Of a DNA stretch of 64,000 nt, positions 8,671 to 17,593 are shown piece by piece. Each line of letters starts with the position of its first letter. Within the stretch, counting starts at the first letter, position 1. This stretch comes from Cohnella mopanensis (GTDB lineage: Bacteria; Bacillota; Bacilli; Paenibacillales; Paenibacillaceae), in contig NZ_JAKRWM010000001.1 in the NCBI RefSeq assembly GCF_022352055.1, positions 744,001-808,000 on the forward strand, in the 5' to 3' direction. The notes under the pieces were generated by a model. The model was not told the origin of the DNA. It worked only from the letters and a program-made list of their open reading frames with translations, and searched no databases. The translations under genes and the position numbers were made by a program.

Positions 8671-9804
8671 GTGGACAAAACAAACACAACTCAACAATCG
8701 AAATTACATTCGGTGGATTCTCTTTTTAAGCCATTCACATTAGGAAAGCTGGAGCTGTCTAATCGCATCGTAATGGCCCCGATGACCCGAAGCTTCTCGC
8801 CGGACGGTGTTCCCGGACCGGATGTAGCCGCCTATTATAGACGTCGGGCGGAGAATGGGGTCGGCTTGATCGTGACGGAAGGAACATTAATCGATCATCC
8901 TGCGGCAACGGGAGATCCTAACGTTCCTAACTTCCATGGCGAGAAAGCTCTTGAAGGATGGGCTAATGTCGTAGCAGCCGTTCATGAAGCGGGAGGTCGA
9001 ATCGTTCCGCAGCTGTGGCATGTCGGTATGACGCGCCGCAACGGCTCGTTGCCGCATCCGGAAGCTCCATCCATTGGACCGTCCGGCCGTACGCTTAAAG
9101 GCGATCAATTAAACGAGCCGATGACGAAAGAGGATATAGACCAGGTTATTCGGGCTTTCGCTCAAGCGGCGGCAGATGCCAAAAGAATTGGATTTGACGG
9201 AATCGAGATCCATGGGGCGCACGGATACTTGATAGATCAGTTTTTCTGGGAAAGAACCAATCAACGCACAGATGAATATGGAGGCAGCATGATTGCGCGT
9301 ACGCGCTTTGCCGCGGAAATCGTTAAAGCGTGCCGCCTTGCGGTAGGACCGGACTTTCCGATTATTCTGCGGATGTCGCAATGGAAAACGGCTCAATATG
9401 AAGCAAAGCTTGCTTCAACGCCTGAAGAGTTGAAACAATTTTTGGAGCCGCTTGTTGAAGCTGGCGTCGATATTTTCCATTGCTCGACTCGTCGCTTCTG
9501 GGAGCCTGAATTCGAGGGTTCGAAGTTGAACTATGCCGGATGGGTGAAGAAGCTGTCAGGCAAGCCTACGATTACGGTTGGTTCGGTCGGACTCGATGAG
9601 GAATTCCTTGGAGCGTTTCAGGGCAAAGGTGCAGGTTTAGCAGATCTTAACGAATTGCTGGAACGGCTGGATGATGAGGAATTCGATCTCGTCGCCGTCG
9701 GACGCGCTTTATTAGTGGATCCTGCCTGGGCCAGTAAAGTGCGTGAAGGCCAGTTCGATAAGCTTGTCCCGTACGATGGGGAAGCGTTAAAAACATTATA
9801 TTAA
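8671..9804 (+). CDS. NADH:flavin oxidoreductase, old yellow enzyme family
   Basis: 377 residues, GTG start behind GGAGGG. A full FMN-binding TIM barrel: LFKPFTLGKLELSNRIVMAPMTR at the N-terminus, the substrate-binding HGAHGYL (H181 and H184 region), FFWERTNQRTDEYGGS, and the C-terminal phosphate-binding VGRALLVDPAW. The HxxH type of active site and the sequence resemble alkene reductases (NemA/OYE-like) acting on enones, nitro compounds or other electrophiles. The linked ArsR regulator and operator point to induction by a reactive compound. A terminator follows. Confidence 0.88.
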   Translation: MDKTNTTQQSKLHSVDSLFKPFTLGKLELSNRIVMAPMTRSFSPDGVPGPDVAAYYRRRAENGVGLIVTEGTLIDHPAATGDPNVPNFHGEKALEGWANVVAAVHEAGGRIVPQLWHVGMTRRNGSLPHPEAPSIGPSGRTLKGDQLNEPMTKEDIDQVIRAFAQAAADAKRIGFDGIEIHGAHGYLIDQFFWERTNQRTDEYGGSMIARTRFAAEIVKACRLAVGPDFPIILRMSQWKTAQYEAKLASTPEELKQFLEPLVEAGVDIFHCSTRRFWEPEFEGSKLNYAGWVKKLSGKPTITVGSVGLDEEFLGAFQGKGAGLADLNELLERLDDEEFDLVAVGRALLVDPAWASKVREGQFDKLVPYDGEALKTLY

Positions 9805-9808
9805 GAAA

Positions 9809-9840
9809 GAAAAGGAGCCCTTCATCTGGCTCCTTTTTTC
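9809..9840 (+). terminator. Terminator after the old yellow enzyme gene
   Basis: AAGGAGCC and GGCTCCTT flank an 8-base loop, followed by a T run. Confidence 0.85.
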
Positions 9841-9982
9841 ATGCTAAGCTAAGGCAACAAGTTTTGATTTCTGCAATTTAAGGGATAGTTATTGAAGGAA
9901 ACGAAAGGTAATTTGTCGAAAATATATCGATGGAATTAATTAGAAAAATTCGGTAAATGAGGAATGTGGAGGATGGTATGCG

Positions 9983-11257
9983 ATGACCCGTCTGCGTAAA
10001 ATTACCTTTGTATTTCCGAACACGAACGAGAAGGAATACGAATGGAACAGCTTCTTCAATCGATTGATTTCAGATGTGCCTACGGCTCAATCTAACGTGA
10101 TTGTTCCTTCATTTTCAGACACTGCGATGCCTAGTACTGGGTTTCTAGTGGGATTAAGTCCATCTCCTACCATTCTTCTGGAGACCGAAGTGAGCATTCA
10201 ATTAAAGCTAGGGAACATCGAGATCACGAATGATGCTTCAGCCAACAACGATCAATCCTTGTTGAACGCCGAGAGCAGTACAACAATCAAGATGAATTCT
10301 ACTGCTAGAGCAAATACGATCTCTTATCTCTACGAACAGCTGAAAGGCAGAATTATCGGAATCGACCATACAGGCGTAAACGTCCCTGCAGCAACGACAG
10401 AGCAATCCGTTTGGGACGAATTTATGTCTCGGCTTTCAGGCATATGCAACCTCTATCGGTACCCTGGGCAACAATGGCCTTTTATTATTCCGGCGGACGA
10501 CAAGGAGTATGACACTGAGATTTCCAATTTTAATGTAAAAAGAACACCAAAGTTCGAGATCGTCTACGATACGTATACGGATAAGCCTATTTTCCAATTT
10601 GCTCTCGAAACCAATATAACCAAGGAAGAGTTAGAAAGTATTTTCCCAGAGCCTATCGGATTTGCCATTCCAGGATTGTCGGACATATTCCGATCCGTTG
10701 TAGTTCAGTCTCCATGGGAGGATGAGGTTGTTTTTCGTTTTGATTTATATTACAAGCCTACTTCAAAGGAGCTTACGGATTGGGAAACTGGTGAATGGCT
10801 AGTGCGGGAAGGCGGACGGGTGAAGAGTGAAGTTCAGGACAAGGATTATGTCATCTCGAACGATAAAAGCAAGATCGACAAACAAGTCGTTCTCGATTAT
10901 TTAGCCAGGAGTTATTGGGCGAACAAGAGGGAACCCGAACGCACTCTGAGAGCGATCGAAGCCTCGGATTGTTACGGCATTTACCATCATGAGAAGCAGG
11001 TTGGTTTCGCGCGAATTGTTACGGACGGAGCTACGATGTTTTACTTATGCGATGTGTTCGTTCTAGAGGAGTATCAGGGACAAAGCCTCGGGAAGAAACT
11101 GATCGAAACGATTGTTAATGACGTGAAATATGAGTCGTTAATGGGAATGTTGGGGACTTTGGATGCTCACGGATTGTATGAACAGTACGGTTTTATTAAA
11201 GATTCAGACCGTTTCATGAAGCGACCTCCCACGTGGGCAAACGTGCCGAATGGGTAG
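9983..11257 (+). CDS. Protein with unknown N-terminal region and C-terminal GNAT acetyltransferase domain
   Basis: 424 residues. The last ~140 residues form a GNAT domain: QVGFARIVTDGATMFYLCDVFVLEEYQGQSLGKKLIE carries the acetyl-CoA loop Q/RxxGxG-like QGQSLGK, and the end LYEQYGFIKD matches the family. Residues 1-280 are not recognised; they are beta-rich, soluble and contain two similar stretches (SPSPTILLETEVSIQLKLG and KPIFQFALETNITKEELE) that might come from an internal duplication. GGAGG at 9968-9972 supports the start. It stands alone between its own flanks. Confidence 0.7.
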   Translation: MTRLRKITFVFPNTNEKEYEWNSFFNRLISDVPTAQSNVIVPSFSDTAMPSTGFLVGLSPSPTILLETEVSIQLKLGNIEITNDASANNDQSLLNAESSTTIKMNSTARANTISYLYEQLKGRIIGIDHTGVNVPAATTEQSVWDEFMSRLSGICNLYRYPGQQWPFIIPADDKEYDTEISNFNVKRTPKFEIVYDTYTDKPIFQFALETNITKEELESIFPEPIGFAIPGLSDIFRSVVVQSPWEDEVVFRFDLYYKPTSKELTDWETGEWLVREGGRVKSEVQDKDYVISNDKSKIDKQVVLDYLARSYWANKREPERTLRAIEASDCYGIYHHEKQVGFARIVTDGATMFYLCDVFVLEEYQGQSLGKKLIETIVNDVKYESLMGMLGTLDAHGLYEQYGFIKDSDRFMKRPPTWANVPNG

Positions 11258-11353
11258 TGAGATCGCACGTTTGTTGAATTCCTTCGCCATGAATGATAAA
11301 GTGATACCATACCCGACTTACTAAGTTGGAATTACTGGAGGCGGAGTGTTCAC

Positions 11354-12289
11354 ATGTCTAAAATCGCGAAGAATCTGACGGATCTCATCGGAAATACGCC
11401 ATTGCTACAACTAACGAACTTCATGAGTCTACACGAAGCCGAAGCCAACATCATAGCTAAGCTGGAATACTTTAACCCGGCTGGCAGCGTCAAAGACAGA
11501 ATAGGTTTTGCGATGATTAAAGATGCCGAAGACAAAGGCATAATCAATAAGGAAACAGTCATTGTAGAACCGACGAGCGGCAATACGGGAGTTGGACTTG
11601 CGTTCGCCGCCGCAGCGCTAGGTTACAAATTAATCATAACGTTACCGGAGAGCTTCAGCCTGGAGCGTCGGAAGCTACTGCTCGCGCTTGGCGCTCAATT
11701 GGTTCTGACCCCTGCGAACGAAGGGATGGCAGGAGCGATTCAGAAAGCGGACGAGATAGCGGAATCGTTACCCAACGCATACGTGCCGCAGCAGTTCAAG
11801 AATCCCGCAAACCCGGCCATTCACAGAACGACGACGGCTGAAGAAATCTGGAGAGATACGGACGGTGAAGTAGACATCTTCGTAAGCGGAGTCGGATCGG
11901 GTGGAACGATCTCCGGCGTAGGACAAGCTTTGAAAGCGAAAAATAGCGCAGTGAAAATCATCGCCGTCGAGCCAAGCGATTCCCCCGTACTCTCGGGAGG
12001 GAACAAAGGGGTCCATAAGATTCAAGGGATCGGAGCCGGATTTGTCCCTGATAACTACGATGCATCGGTTGTCGACGAGATCTATCCAGTCAAGAACGAG
12101 GAAGCGTTCGAGACCGCTAGGAAATTAGCCGGTACGGAAGGATTGCTCGTCGGGATTTCATCCGGGGCAGCAGCTTACGCAGCATTACAAATCGCCAAGA
12201 GACCTGAGAACAAAGGCAAGAATATCGTAGTCATCTTACCGGATACAGGCGAACGTTACCTATCGACTCCTCTGTTCCCGGAAGCATAA
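11354..12289 (+). CDS. cysK: Cysteine synthase A (O-acetylserine sulfhydrylase)
   Basis: 311 residues, full family length. Makes L-cysteine from O-acetylserine and sulfide using PLP. Seen: IGNTPLLQL at residue 11, the PLP lysine in GSVKDRIG (K47), the asparagine loop [11 protein letters not shown] (about 73-83), the PLP-phosphate loop [11 protein letters not shown] and [11 protein letters not shown] near the end. ATG follows CTGGAGG. Monocistronic, closed by its own terminator. No T-box or S-box leader was seen in the short 5' region. Confidence 0.93.
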   Translation: MSKIAKNLTDLIGNTPLLQLTNFMSLHEAEANIIAKLEYFNPAGSVKDRIGFAMIKDAEDKGIINKETVIVEPTSGNTGVGLAFAAAALGYKLIITLPESFSLERRKLLLALGAQLVLTPANEGMAGAIQKADEIAESLPNAYVPQQFKNPANPAIHRTTTAEEIWRDTDGEVDIFVSGVGSGGTISGVGQALKAKNSAVKIIAVEPSDSPVLSGGNKGVHKIQGIGAGFVPDNYDASVVDEIYPVKNEEAFETARKLAGTEGLLVGISSGAAAYAALQIAKRPENKGKNIVVILPDTGERYLSTPLFPEA

Positions 12290-12298
12290 TCAACAACA

Positions 12299-12336
12299 AT
12301 GCCCAGCTCCCTAATAACGGCGCTGGGCACTTTTAT
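12299..12336 (+). terminator. Terminator after cysK
   Basis: TGCCCAGC and GCTGGGCA flank a 14-base loop, followed by a TTTTATTT run. Confidence 0.8.
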
Positions 12337-12377
12337 TTCGCCGGAAAACTTACCTTACAAACGGGAGTTGAGCAGGA

Positions 12378-13169
12378 ATGAACTTATTCATCGTTGATGC
12401 TTTTACAGATGAGCCATTCAGAGGAAATCCAGCCGCAGTCTGTTTGCTTGATTCCGCGAAGTCGGATGTTTGGATGCAGAACGTCGCAGCCGAAATGAAC
12501 TTGTCCGAAACCGCATTCCTGATTAGAAGGGATAATGACTACTCGCTGAGATGGTTTACGCCTAGCGCTGAAGTGGACTTATGCGGACACGCGACTCTTG
12601 CAAGCGCCCATGTGTTATGGGAGGAAGGGCTTAGCTTGGACAGCGAGCTTTCTTTTATGACTAAGAGTGGATTGTTGACGGCAACCAAAGGCGAAGATGG
12701 AATCAACTTGCTGTTCCCGCTGGAAATCGAACAGGAATGCGAAGTGCCGGAGAAATTGGTCGAAGCGTTGGGTATTCCTTGTACATACGTCGGCAGAAAC
12801 CGTTTCGATTACCTTGTAGAAGTAGATAATGAGGAGCTCGTTAGACGGTTGAAGCCGAATTATCACCTTCTGCAATCTATCGAGACTAGGGGGATTCTCG
12901 TAACAAGTAAATCGGACAGGCCGGGGATCGATTTCGTATCCCGGTGTTTCTTCCCGGCAATCGGCGTCAATGAAGATCCGGTTACGGGCTCTGCTCACTG
13001 CTGTCTCGGTCCCTATTGGCAAGCCAAGCTGAATAAATCCGAGATGGTCGCTCAACAGTTATCAACCCGACAAGGCACGTTAAAGCTGAAGATCGTTGAA
13101 GACAGGATTATCATGACGGGACAAGCCGTTACTACGCTTAAAGGACGGCTTATAGGGGAGCGTGGCTAA
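12378..13169 (+). CDS. PhzF-family isomerase
   Basis: 263 residues, complete PhzF-like protein. Seen: FRGNPAAVCLL near the N-terminus, the catalytic glutamate in LSETAFL, LRWFTPSAEVDLCGHATLASAHVLWE and the C-terminal GVNEDPVTGSAHCCL. PhzF enzymes of phenazine producers isomerise a dihydro-anthranilate, but most homologues outside phenazine clusters have unknown substrates, and no phenazine genes are nearby. GGGAG-type RBS (ACGGGAGTTGAGCAGG) precedes the ATG. A small membrane protein gene follows within two bases. Confidence 0.87.
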   Translation: MNLFIVDAFTDEPFRGNPAAVCLLDSAKSDVWMQNVAAEMNLSETAFLIRRDNDYSLRWFTPSAEVDLCGHATLASAHVLWEEGLSLDSELSFMTKSGLLTATKGEDGINLLFPLEIEQECEVPEKLVEALGIPCTYVGRNRFDYLVEVDNEELVRRLKPNYHLLQSIETRGILVTSKSDRPGIDFVSRCFFPAIGVNEDPVTGSAHCCLGPYWQAKLNKSEMVAQQLSTRQGTLKLKIVEDRIIMTGQAVTTLKGRLIGERG

Positions 13170-13171
13170 CC

Positions 13172-13360
13172 ATGGAGATTATATTGGTTTTATTTGGGTT
13201 AATCGTAGTTATGGTGGCTTATTATATTTTAATTCTCGTAATCAAGAACGCTATCGATACTTCCAATACCTCCAAGAAATTGGATGTCTTAATCGACGAG
13301 ATGAGATTGTTGAGAAAAGAGATTCGAGAGAACAAGCATATTATCGATAAGAAGGTTTAA
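13172..13360 (+). CDS. Small single-pass membrane protein
   Basis: 62 residues: one N-terminal membrane helix (residues 2-25), then a charged coiled-coil-like tail (SKKLDVLIDEMRLLRKEIREN). The ATG lies two bases after the PhzF stop, with GGGGAG inside that gene, so it is probably translated from the same mRNA. Function unknown. Confidence 0.65.
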   Translation: MEIILVLFGLIVVMVAYYILILVIKNAIDTSNTSKKLDVLIDEMRLLRKEIRENKHIIDKKV

Positions 13361-13370
13361 TGTCCATAGT

Positions 13371-13423
13371 AAAAAGAACCGCCATTCGCAGCTAATAAGG
13401 AGCGCGAATGACGGTTCTTTTTC
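13371..13423. terminator. Bidirectional terminator between convergent genes
   Basis: AAAAGAACCGCCATTCGC pairs with GCGAATGACGGTTCTTTT; T runs are present on both strands. Confidence 0.88.
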
Positions 13424-13431
13424 AATGAGCT

Positions 13432-13776
13432 TTATTCCTGATTCCCCGAAGGTTTTCCCCACTTGATCGCCCATATATCCATTGCCTTTAGTACCTCTCG
13501 AAACTCGATACCGCTTTGCGTTAATGAATATTCAACCTTCACGGGAACGGTAGGGAATACTTCACGTCTAACGACTCCCGTCTCCTCCAACAACCGAAGG
13601 GTGTCCGTGAGAGACTGCGTTTTGATAATTTGAATGTTTCTTTGAAGCTGCATAAATCTTGTTGTCCCTTTGGAAAGCTCGGCGATTACAAGAAACGCCC
13701 ACTTCGCGCCAAGAATGGTTAAGGCATTACAAATGTGAGGGAATGATTTGTCTTCTTGTTCCAACTGAATAGTCAT
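13432..13776 (-). CDS. HxlR-family transcriptional regulator
   Basis: About 114 residues. Winged helix of the HxlR type: CNALTILGAKWAFLVIAELSKGTTRFMQLQRNI, then SLTDTLRLLEETGVVRREVFPTVPVKVEYSLT. ATG 13776 is preferred over an in-frame GTG at 13791 because GTGGGTG lies eight bases before it. The conserved N-terminal cysteine of redox-sensing members (here C in FPHICNAL) is present. It is divergent from an MFS exporter and is likely its repressor. Confidence 0.83.
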   Translation of the reverse strand: MTIQLEQEDKSFPHICNALTILGAKWAFLVIAELSKGTTRFMQLQRNIQIIKTQSLTDTLRLLEETGVVRREVFPTVPVKVEYSLTQSGIEFREVLKAMDIWAIKWGKPSGNQE

Positions 13777-13792
13777 CTCATTTACACCCACT

Positions 13793-13810
13793 TACTAAAG
13801 TATAGTTAAT
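13793..13810. promoter_or_regulatory. Candidate HxlR operator
   Basis: TACTAAAGTA (13793-13802) is a dyad within ACTTACTAAAGTATAGTTAAT. It lies just upstream of the regulator start and resembles TACT-rich sites known for YodB/HxlR-type regulators. Confidence 0.45.
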
Positions 13811-13940
13811 CCTGATTACTGGATAATGTCAAAATGTTTTGCCTTCTTACATTATGTGAGTGAGCTAAATATAATGTCAATCAAGAGCTGCATCTTTTAT
13901 GTTAATCCAAACGTTCGCAGTGGAGAGAGGGCTGGTATTT

Positions 13941-15098
13941 ATGAAAAAACGAAGCGTGTTCCTTCTTGCATTAGGAGCATTCGTGGTGGGGACTTCCGAA
14001 TTGATCGTCGGCGGGATACTAAAGCCGATCGCGGACGATTTGCAAATCTCCATAGCTCTTGCCGGACAATTAGTGACCGTGTTTTCTTTAGCGTTCGCCA
14101 TCGGTGCGCCTGTTGTCGTGGCAATTACAGCTCGCATGGAGCGCAAGAAGCTTCTAATTGGATCACTCGCCTTATTTATCGTCGGTTGTCTGGCGTCCTA
14201 CGGAAGCTCGGAATACTCCCAGTTAATGCTTTCCAGAGTTATTGTTGGCGTGAGTGCAGGTGTGTTCACGATAATCGCTTTCAGCTCAGTCGCCAAACTT
14301 GTTCCTCCGGATCAAATCGGGAGAGCGGTGGGCACGGTAGTCCTTGGGGTCAGTTGCTCAATGGTATTAGGCGTACCGTTGGGAATTGCCGTAACGAAAT
14401 GGATGAATTGGCAGGTCGTCTTTGCTGCGCTTGCGATTGCCGCTCTTATCGTAATGTTGTTAATGCTACGTTTCTTATCTGAGATCGAAGGCGATGTGCA
14501 GATTCCATTCAAACAACAGTTCACCGTACTTCGTAATCCTGTCATTGTCACGGGGCTATTGTTTTCCTTTTTCTTCAGCACGAGCAGTTCGGCCATGAAT
14601 AGTTATGTTACGCCATTTATGGAGTCGATACTTCATCTCAATGTAACGGAAATCGGCTATATGATGCTTGTGATAGGAATCTTTAGCGTCATTGGCTCGC
14701 GAATGGGAGGTATATGGGCGGATAAATGGGGGACCGTTCGCATGATGAGTGGCGGAATGGCCATACTGGCTATTTCCCTCGCCTTGCTTCCCCTATTCGT
14801 GGCTTACGTTGCCGTGGGGTTAAGCTTGATCGTCGTCTGGATCTTCGCCATGTCCATGACCATTCCGGCTATTCAGACGTATTTCATCCAACAAGCACCA
14901 CAATCTTCTAACCTTGTACTTGGATTAAATACTTCGGTACTTCATCTTGGAGTTGCTGCGGGAGCGGGAATAGGAGGATTGGCCGTGGATGCGACTTCGA
15001 CGGTCTTGAATAACCCTTGGGTAGCAAGCGGTGCCGCTGCGATCAGCTTGGTTATGGCAATCGTATCCGCATCGCGCCGAAGAGAAACCGCCATCTGA
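13941..15098 (+). CDS. MFS drug/metabolite exporter (DHA1 type)
   Basis: 385 residues from ATG 13941, chosen because GGAGAGAGG (13922-13930) is ten bases upstream; an upstream ATG at 13899 has no site. Twelve membrane segments expected. Seen: VVGTSELIVGGILKPIADDLQIS and the loop MERKKLLIGSL of MFS transporters, MLSRVIVGVSAGVF in helix 4. Closest by eye to AraJ/YdhP/PbuE-like exporters. Divergent HxlR gene suggests inducible efflux. Confidence 0.85.
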   Translation: MKKRSVFLLALGAFVVGTSELIVGGILKPIADDLQISIALAGQLVTVFSLAFAIGAPVVVAITARMERKKLLIGSLALFIVGCLASYGSSEYSQLMLSRVIVGVSAGVFTIIAFSSVAKLVPPDQIGRAVGTVVLGVSCSMVLGVPLGIAVTKWMNWQVVFAALAIAALIVMLLMLRFLSEIEGDVQIPFKQQFTVLRNPVIVTGLLFSFFFSTSSSAMNSYVTPFMESILHLNVTEIGYMMLVIGIFSVIGSRMGGIWADKWGTVRMMSGGMAILAISLALLPLFVAYVAVGLSLIVVWIFAMSMTIPAIQTYFIQQAPQSSNLVLGLNTSVLHLGVAAGAGIGGLAVDATSTVLNNPWVASGAAAISLVMAIVSASRRRETAI

Positions 15099-15114
15099 TC
15101 GATGGCGGCTTTTA
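15087..15114 (+). terminator. Terminator overlapping the end of the MFS gene
   Basis: ACCGCCATC and GATGGCGGC flank TGATC (which contains the stop codon), followed by TTTT. It may serve both convergent MFS genes. Confidence 0.75.
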
Positions 15115-15124
15115 GTCAAACGGT

Positions 15125-16504
15125 CTATATGGACTGCGTAGCTCGGGAAGGGGAGCGAAGATACGAATAAGCACAGGCGATCGAGGCGAGGACGATAAAC
15201 GCCAACCCCCAATAAATATTGCCGTAAGCGTGCGCTAGAGAATAATGCTTTTGCCACCCGAGAGCGCTAGCCGTCATGGCAACCCCGAACGCTCCGCTGA
15301 AAAATTGAAGCAATTGGAACAATCCGAGTCCAGATCCGATCTGCGACGGTAGCAGAATCCGCGACATCTCATTGGAAATGCTGCTTGTTAGAATAGTAAA
15401 TCCAACGCTTAACAGCATATAGATGAAGATAATCGCAATATAAGTCGTACTCGCAAATAAGGCGAATAATATGACGGAAGCAAGCACAAGTAGAGGGATG
15501 TAACGAATGAACGAACGGTTTCCCTGCAAGTCGATGATCCGGCCGACTCGACGAGAGATGAGCATCGCTAACAATGCCCCTGGGAAAATAACGAATCCGG
15601 CTTCAATTGCGTTAAGCCCGAATTGATTCACTAAAATTTGAGGCATAAGAAATAACGTCGCGAAGCTGCATATATACCCGGCTATTCCTACTGCGGATAA
15701 AGACAAGTATTGACGGTTACGGAATAAGGCGGGCTGAACGAACGGTTGAGCAGCCGTTCGGATTCTAATGATGAATAAGAGGACAGCAACGACACCCGAT
15801 GCGAGCGCAATCCAAGTTTGATTCGTAAGAAATAAGAGCAAGCTTGTCGTTCCAACGCCAGCTAACAGAGCACCCAATGAGTCGAAAGAACCTTTGGTCG
15901 GCTTTTCCTTCGGAATGAGTTTCGCGTAGAGAGGGATCAGAAATAGCGTGATTGCCGTAACGACGAACAAATAATGCCAGCCCCAATATTCGATAATCGC
16001 TCCGCCAACGACGGGTCCGAGTCCGAAACCTAGGGATGCTGCCGACATGACCGTTGCCATTGCCTTACCGCGCCTTTCCAGAGGCACGTAACGGGAGATC
16101 AAGATTAAGGATAATGCGGGAATGGATCCCGCGCCGGAAGCTTGAACGATCCGAACGACGAGCAGCCATAGAAAGCTATCGCTGAAATAACCTGCCACGG
16201 CCGCAAGGCTGATTGACAGAATGCCGATAATGAATAACCTGCGTATAGGAACAAAATCGGATAGTCGGCTATACGTAATGGATGAAATCGCGAATACGAT
16301 GGAATATCCCGTGACGATCCAAGAGGTCGAAGTTGCGGACAAGCTGAAAGCGCGAGAGACGTCGGGCAGCGCTAAGTTGAACATCATCGTATTCATAATA
16401 ACCAGCACGACGGATATCCCCAATAAATAAGTCAAGGCATTTTCACGTATGGCGGGCTGATGATCTGCCGTAAGCGGAACGCTCTTAGGCAAAGTGACTG
16501 ACAT
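15125..16504 (-). CDS. MFS exporter of the Tet(L)/Tet(K)-like DHA2 group
   Basis: 459 residues with about 14 hydrophobic segments. Seen: NLALPDVSRAFSLSATSTSWIVTGY, the loop YSRLSDFVPIRRLFIIG, motif C-like GFGLGPVVGGAIIEYWGW and VRIVQASGAGSIPALSLILISRYVP. The pattern resembles Gram-positive 14-helix antiporters such as Tet(L). Resistance to tetracycline cannot be claimed. An ArsR-type gene is divergent and a palindrome lies between them. Confidence 0.85.
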   Translation of the reverse strand: MSVTLPKSVPLTADHQPAIRENALTYLLGISVVLVIMNTMMFNLALPDVSRAFSLSATSTSWIVTGYSIVFAISSITYSRLSDFVPIRRLFIIGILSISLAAVAGYFSDSFLWLLVVRIVQASGAGSIPALSLILISRYVPLERRGKAMATVMSAASLGFGLGPVVGGAIIEYWGWHYLFVVTAITLFLIPLYAKLIPKEKPTKGSFDSLGALLAGVGTTSLLLFLTNQTWIALASGVVAVLLFIIRIRTAAQPFVQPALFRNRQYLSLSAVGIAGYICSFATLFLMPQILVNQFGLNAIEAGFVIFPGALLAMLISRRVGRIIDLQGNRSFIRYIPLLVLASVILFALFASTTYIAIIFIYMLLSVGFTILTSSISNEMSRILLPSQIGSGLGLFQLLQFFSGAFGVAMTASALGWQKHYSLAHAYGNIYWGLAFIVLASIACAYSYLRSPSRATQSI

Positions 16505-16536
16505 ATCGTTCCCTCATTTCCATGTTTCATTATTCG

Positions 16537-16552
16537 ATTGTTATCGAACAAT
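16537..16552. promoter_or_regulatory. Candidate ArsR operator between divergent genes
   Basis: ATTGTT-ATCG-AACAAT is a perfect 6-base inverted repeat placed 33 bases before the MFS start and 60 bases before the regulator start. Confidence 0.55.
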
Positions 16553-16612
16553 AGAAATATAGCATGAGATATGGTAATATGCAATCAATACCTTTCAAAA
16601 GGAGGCCGCAAG

Positions 16613-16951
16613 TTGAAAAATTTATTTCACCCGGACAAAGACGACATCCATTTGTCCTCCGTTCTATATGCTTTAAGCGATCCTGTTCGGCTGTTCATCG
16701 TATCGGAAATCCGCAGATTAGGTGAGCGCTCCTGCGGCGATATCGACGTTCCCGTCGTGAAATCCACGATGTCCCATCATGCCCGAACGCTTCGCGAAGC
16801 AGGCGTTCTGAATGTTCGAATACAAGGCACCCAGAGAATGTTAACCTTGCGCGAGGATGATCTGGAATCCAGATTTCCGGGATTGTTGTTATCCATCCTA
16901 GATGCATATGATCGCAACGGAGAGCCTATCTCATCCCATACATCCGAATAA
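16613..16951 (+). CDS. ArsR-family transcriptional regulator
   Basis: 112 residues from TTG 16613. This start is set by GGAGG at 16601-16605, seven bases upstream; the ATG at 16571 would place that site inside the gene. Winged helix: SSVLYALSDPVRLFIVSEIRRLGERSC, recognition helix KSTMSHHARTLREAGVLNVR. Likely repressor of the divergent Tet(L)-like exporter through the ATTGTT-AACAAT palindrome. Confidence 0.83.
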   Translation: MKNLFHPDKDDIHLSSVLYALSDPVRLFIVSEIRRLGERSCGDIDVPVVKSTMSHHARTLREAGVLNVRIQGTQRMLTLREDDLESRFPGLLLSILDAYDRNGEPISSHTSE

Positions 16952-16961
16952 TTCACATACC

Positions 16962-17003
16962 AAGAAGATCGCGGTTGCTTCCGCGATCTTCTTCCGTGTT
17001 TTG
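16962..17003 (+). terminator. Terminator after the ArsR gene
   Basis: AAGAAGATCGCGG and CCGCGATCTTCTT form a 13-pair perfect stem; the downstream tract is only moderately T-rich. Confidence 0.75.
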
Positions 17004-17101
17004 TTCCGACAAAAAGTGATAGGAAGGAAGAGGGAAATTCAAATCGGCATTGAATATTATTAAAGGGTTGTTAATAACGTTAATAGAGAGGAGGGGCAGC
17101 C

Positions 17102-17593
17102 ATGTTTCATTACCGTGATGCAACTTTCGCGGATTTCAAACAGATCGCCTCTTTTCCGCAAAGCAAGGAAGAGCAATTTTACATGTATCCGAAAGGGATT
17201 TATCCTCTCACCGCAGAGCAACTAGCTGAAGCGGCGACAGGGAGAACCTCCTTGACGGTCATTACGGATTCGGAGGAAGTCGTAGGCTATAGCAATCTCT
17301 ACGATGTGATCTCCGGTGAGCAATGTTGGATCGGCAACGTGATCGTTCGACCTGCGAGCAGAGGAACAGGGTTAGCCGGCTTCTTGATTCAAACGATGAT
17401 TCACAGAGCGGCGGAAGAGCTTCAAGTCAAATCCGTACATCTCGTGTGTCATAACACGAACTCCCGCGCGCTATTGTTTTATCATAAGTTAGGGTTTGTT
17501 CCCTACGATATTCGACAAATTGACGATACTCCTCACGGCACGATCGCCGGAATCAAAATGAGGATCGAGGTTGAAGGACAGGTGATTCTATGA
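17102..17593 (+). CDS. GNAT family N-acetyltransferase
   Basis: 163 residues forming one GNAT domain: FHYRDATFADFKQIASF at the start, motif A WIGNVIVRPASRGTGLAGFLIQTMI with the RGTGLAG acetyl-CoA loop, motif B LLFYHKLGFVPYDI. Substrate unknown. GAGGAGGGGCAGCC precedes the ATG. Overlaps the phosphatase gene by four bases (ATGA type), so both are in one operon. Confidence 0.82.
   Translation: MFHYRDATFADFKQIASFPQSKEEQFYMYPKGIYPLTAEQLAEAATGRTSLTVITDSEEVVGYSNLYDVISGEQCWIGNVIVRPASRGTGLAGFLIQTMIHRAAEELQVKSVHLVCHNTNSRALLFYHKLGFVPYDIRQIDDTPHGTIAGIKMRIEVEGQVIL

Noticed and set aside
13172-13350. Overlapping 62-codon frame starting at 13162 in a second register
   Set aside because: The frame starting at 13172 gives a clean membrane helix plus charged tail and has the better-spaced ribosome site.
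13826-14482. A 218-codon frame overlapping the start of the MFS exporter in another register
   Set aside because: Product is arginine- and cysteine-rich without motifs; the MFS frame has clear family features and a proper ribosome site.
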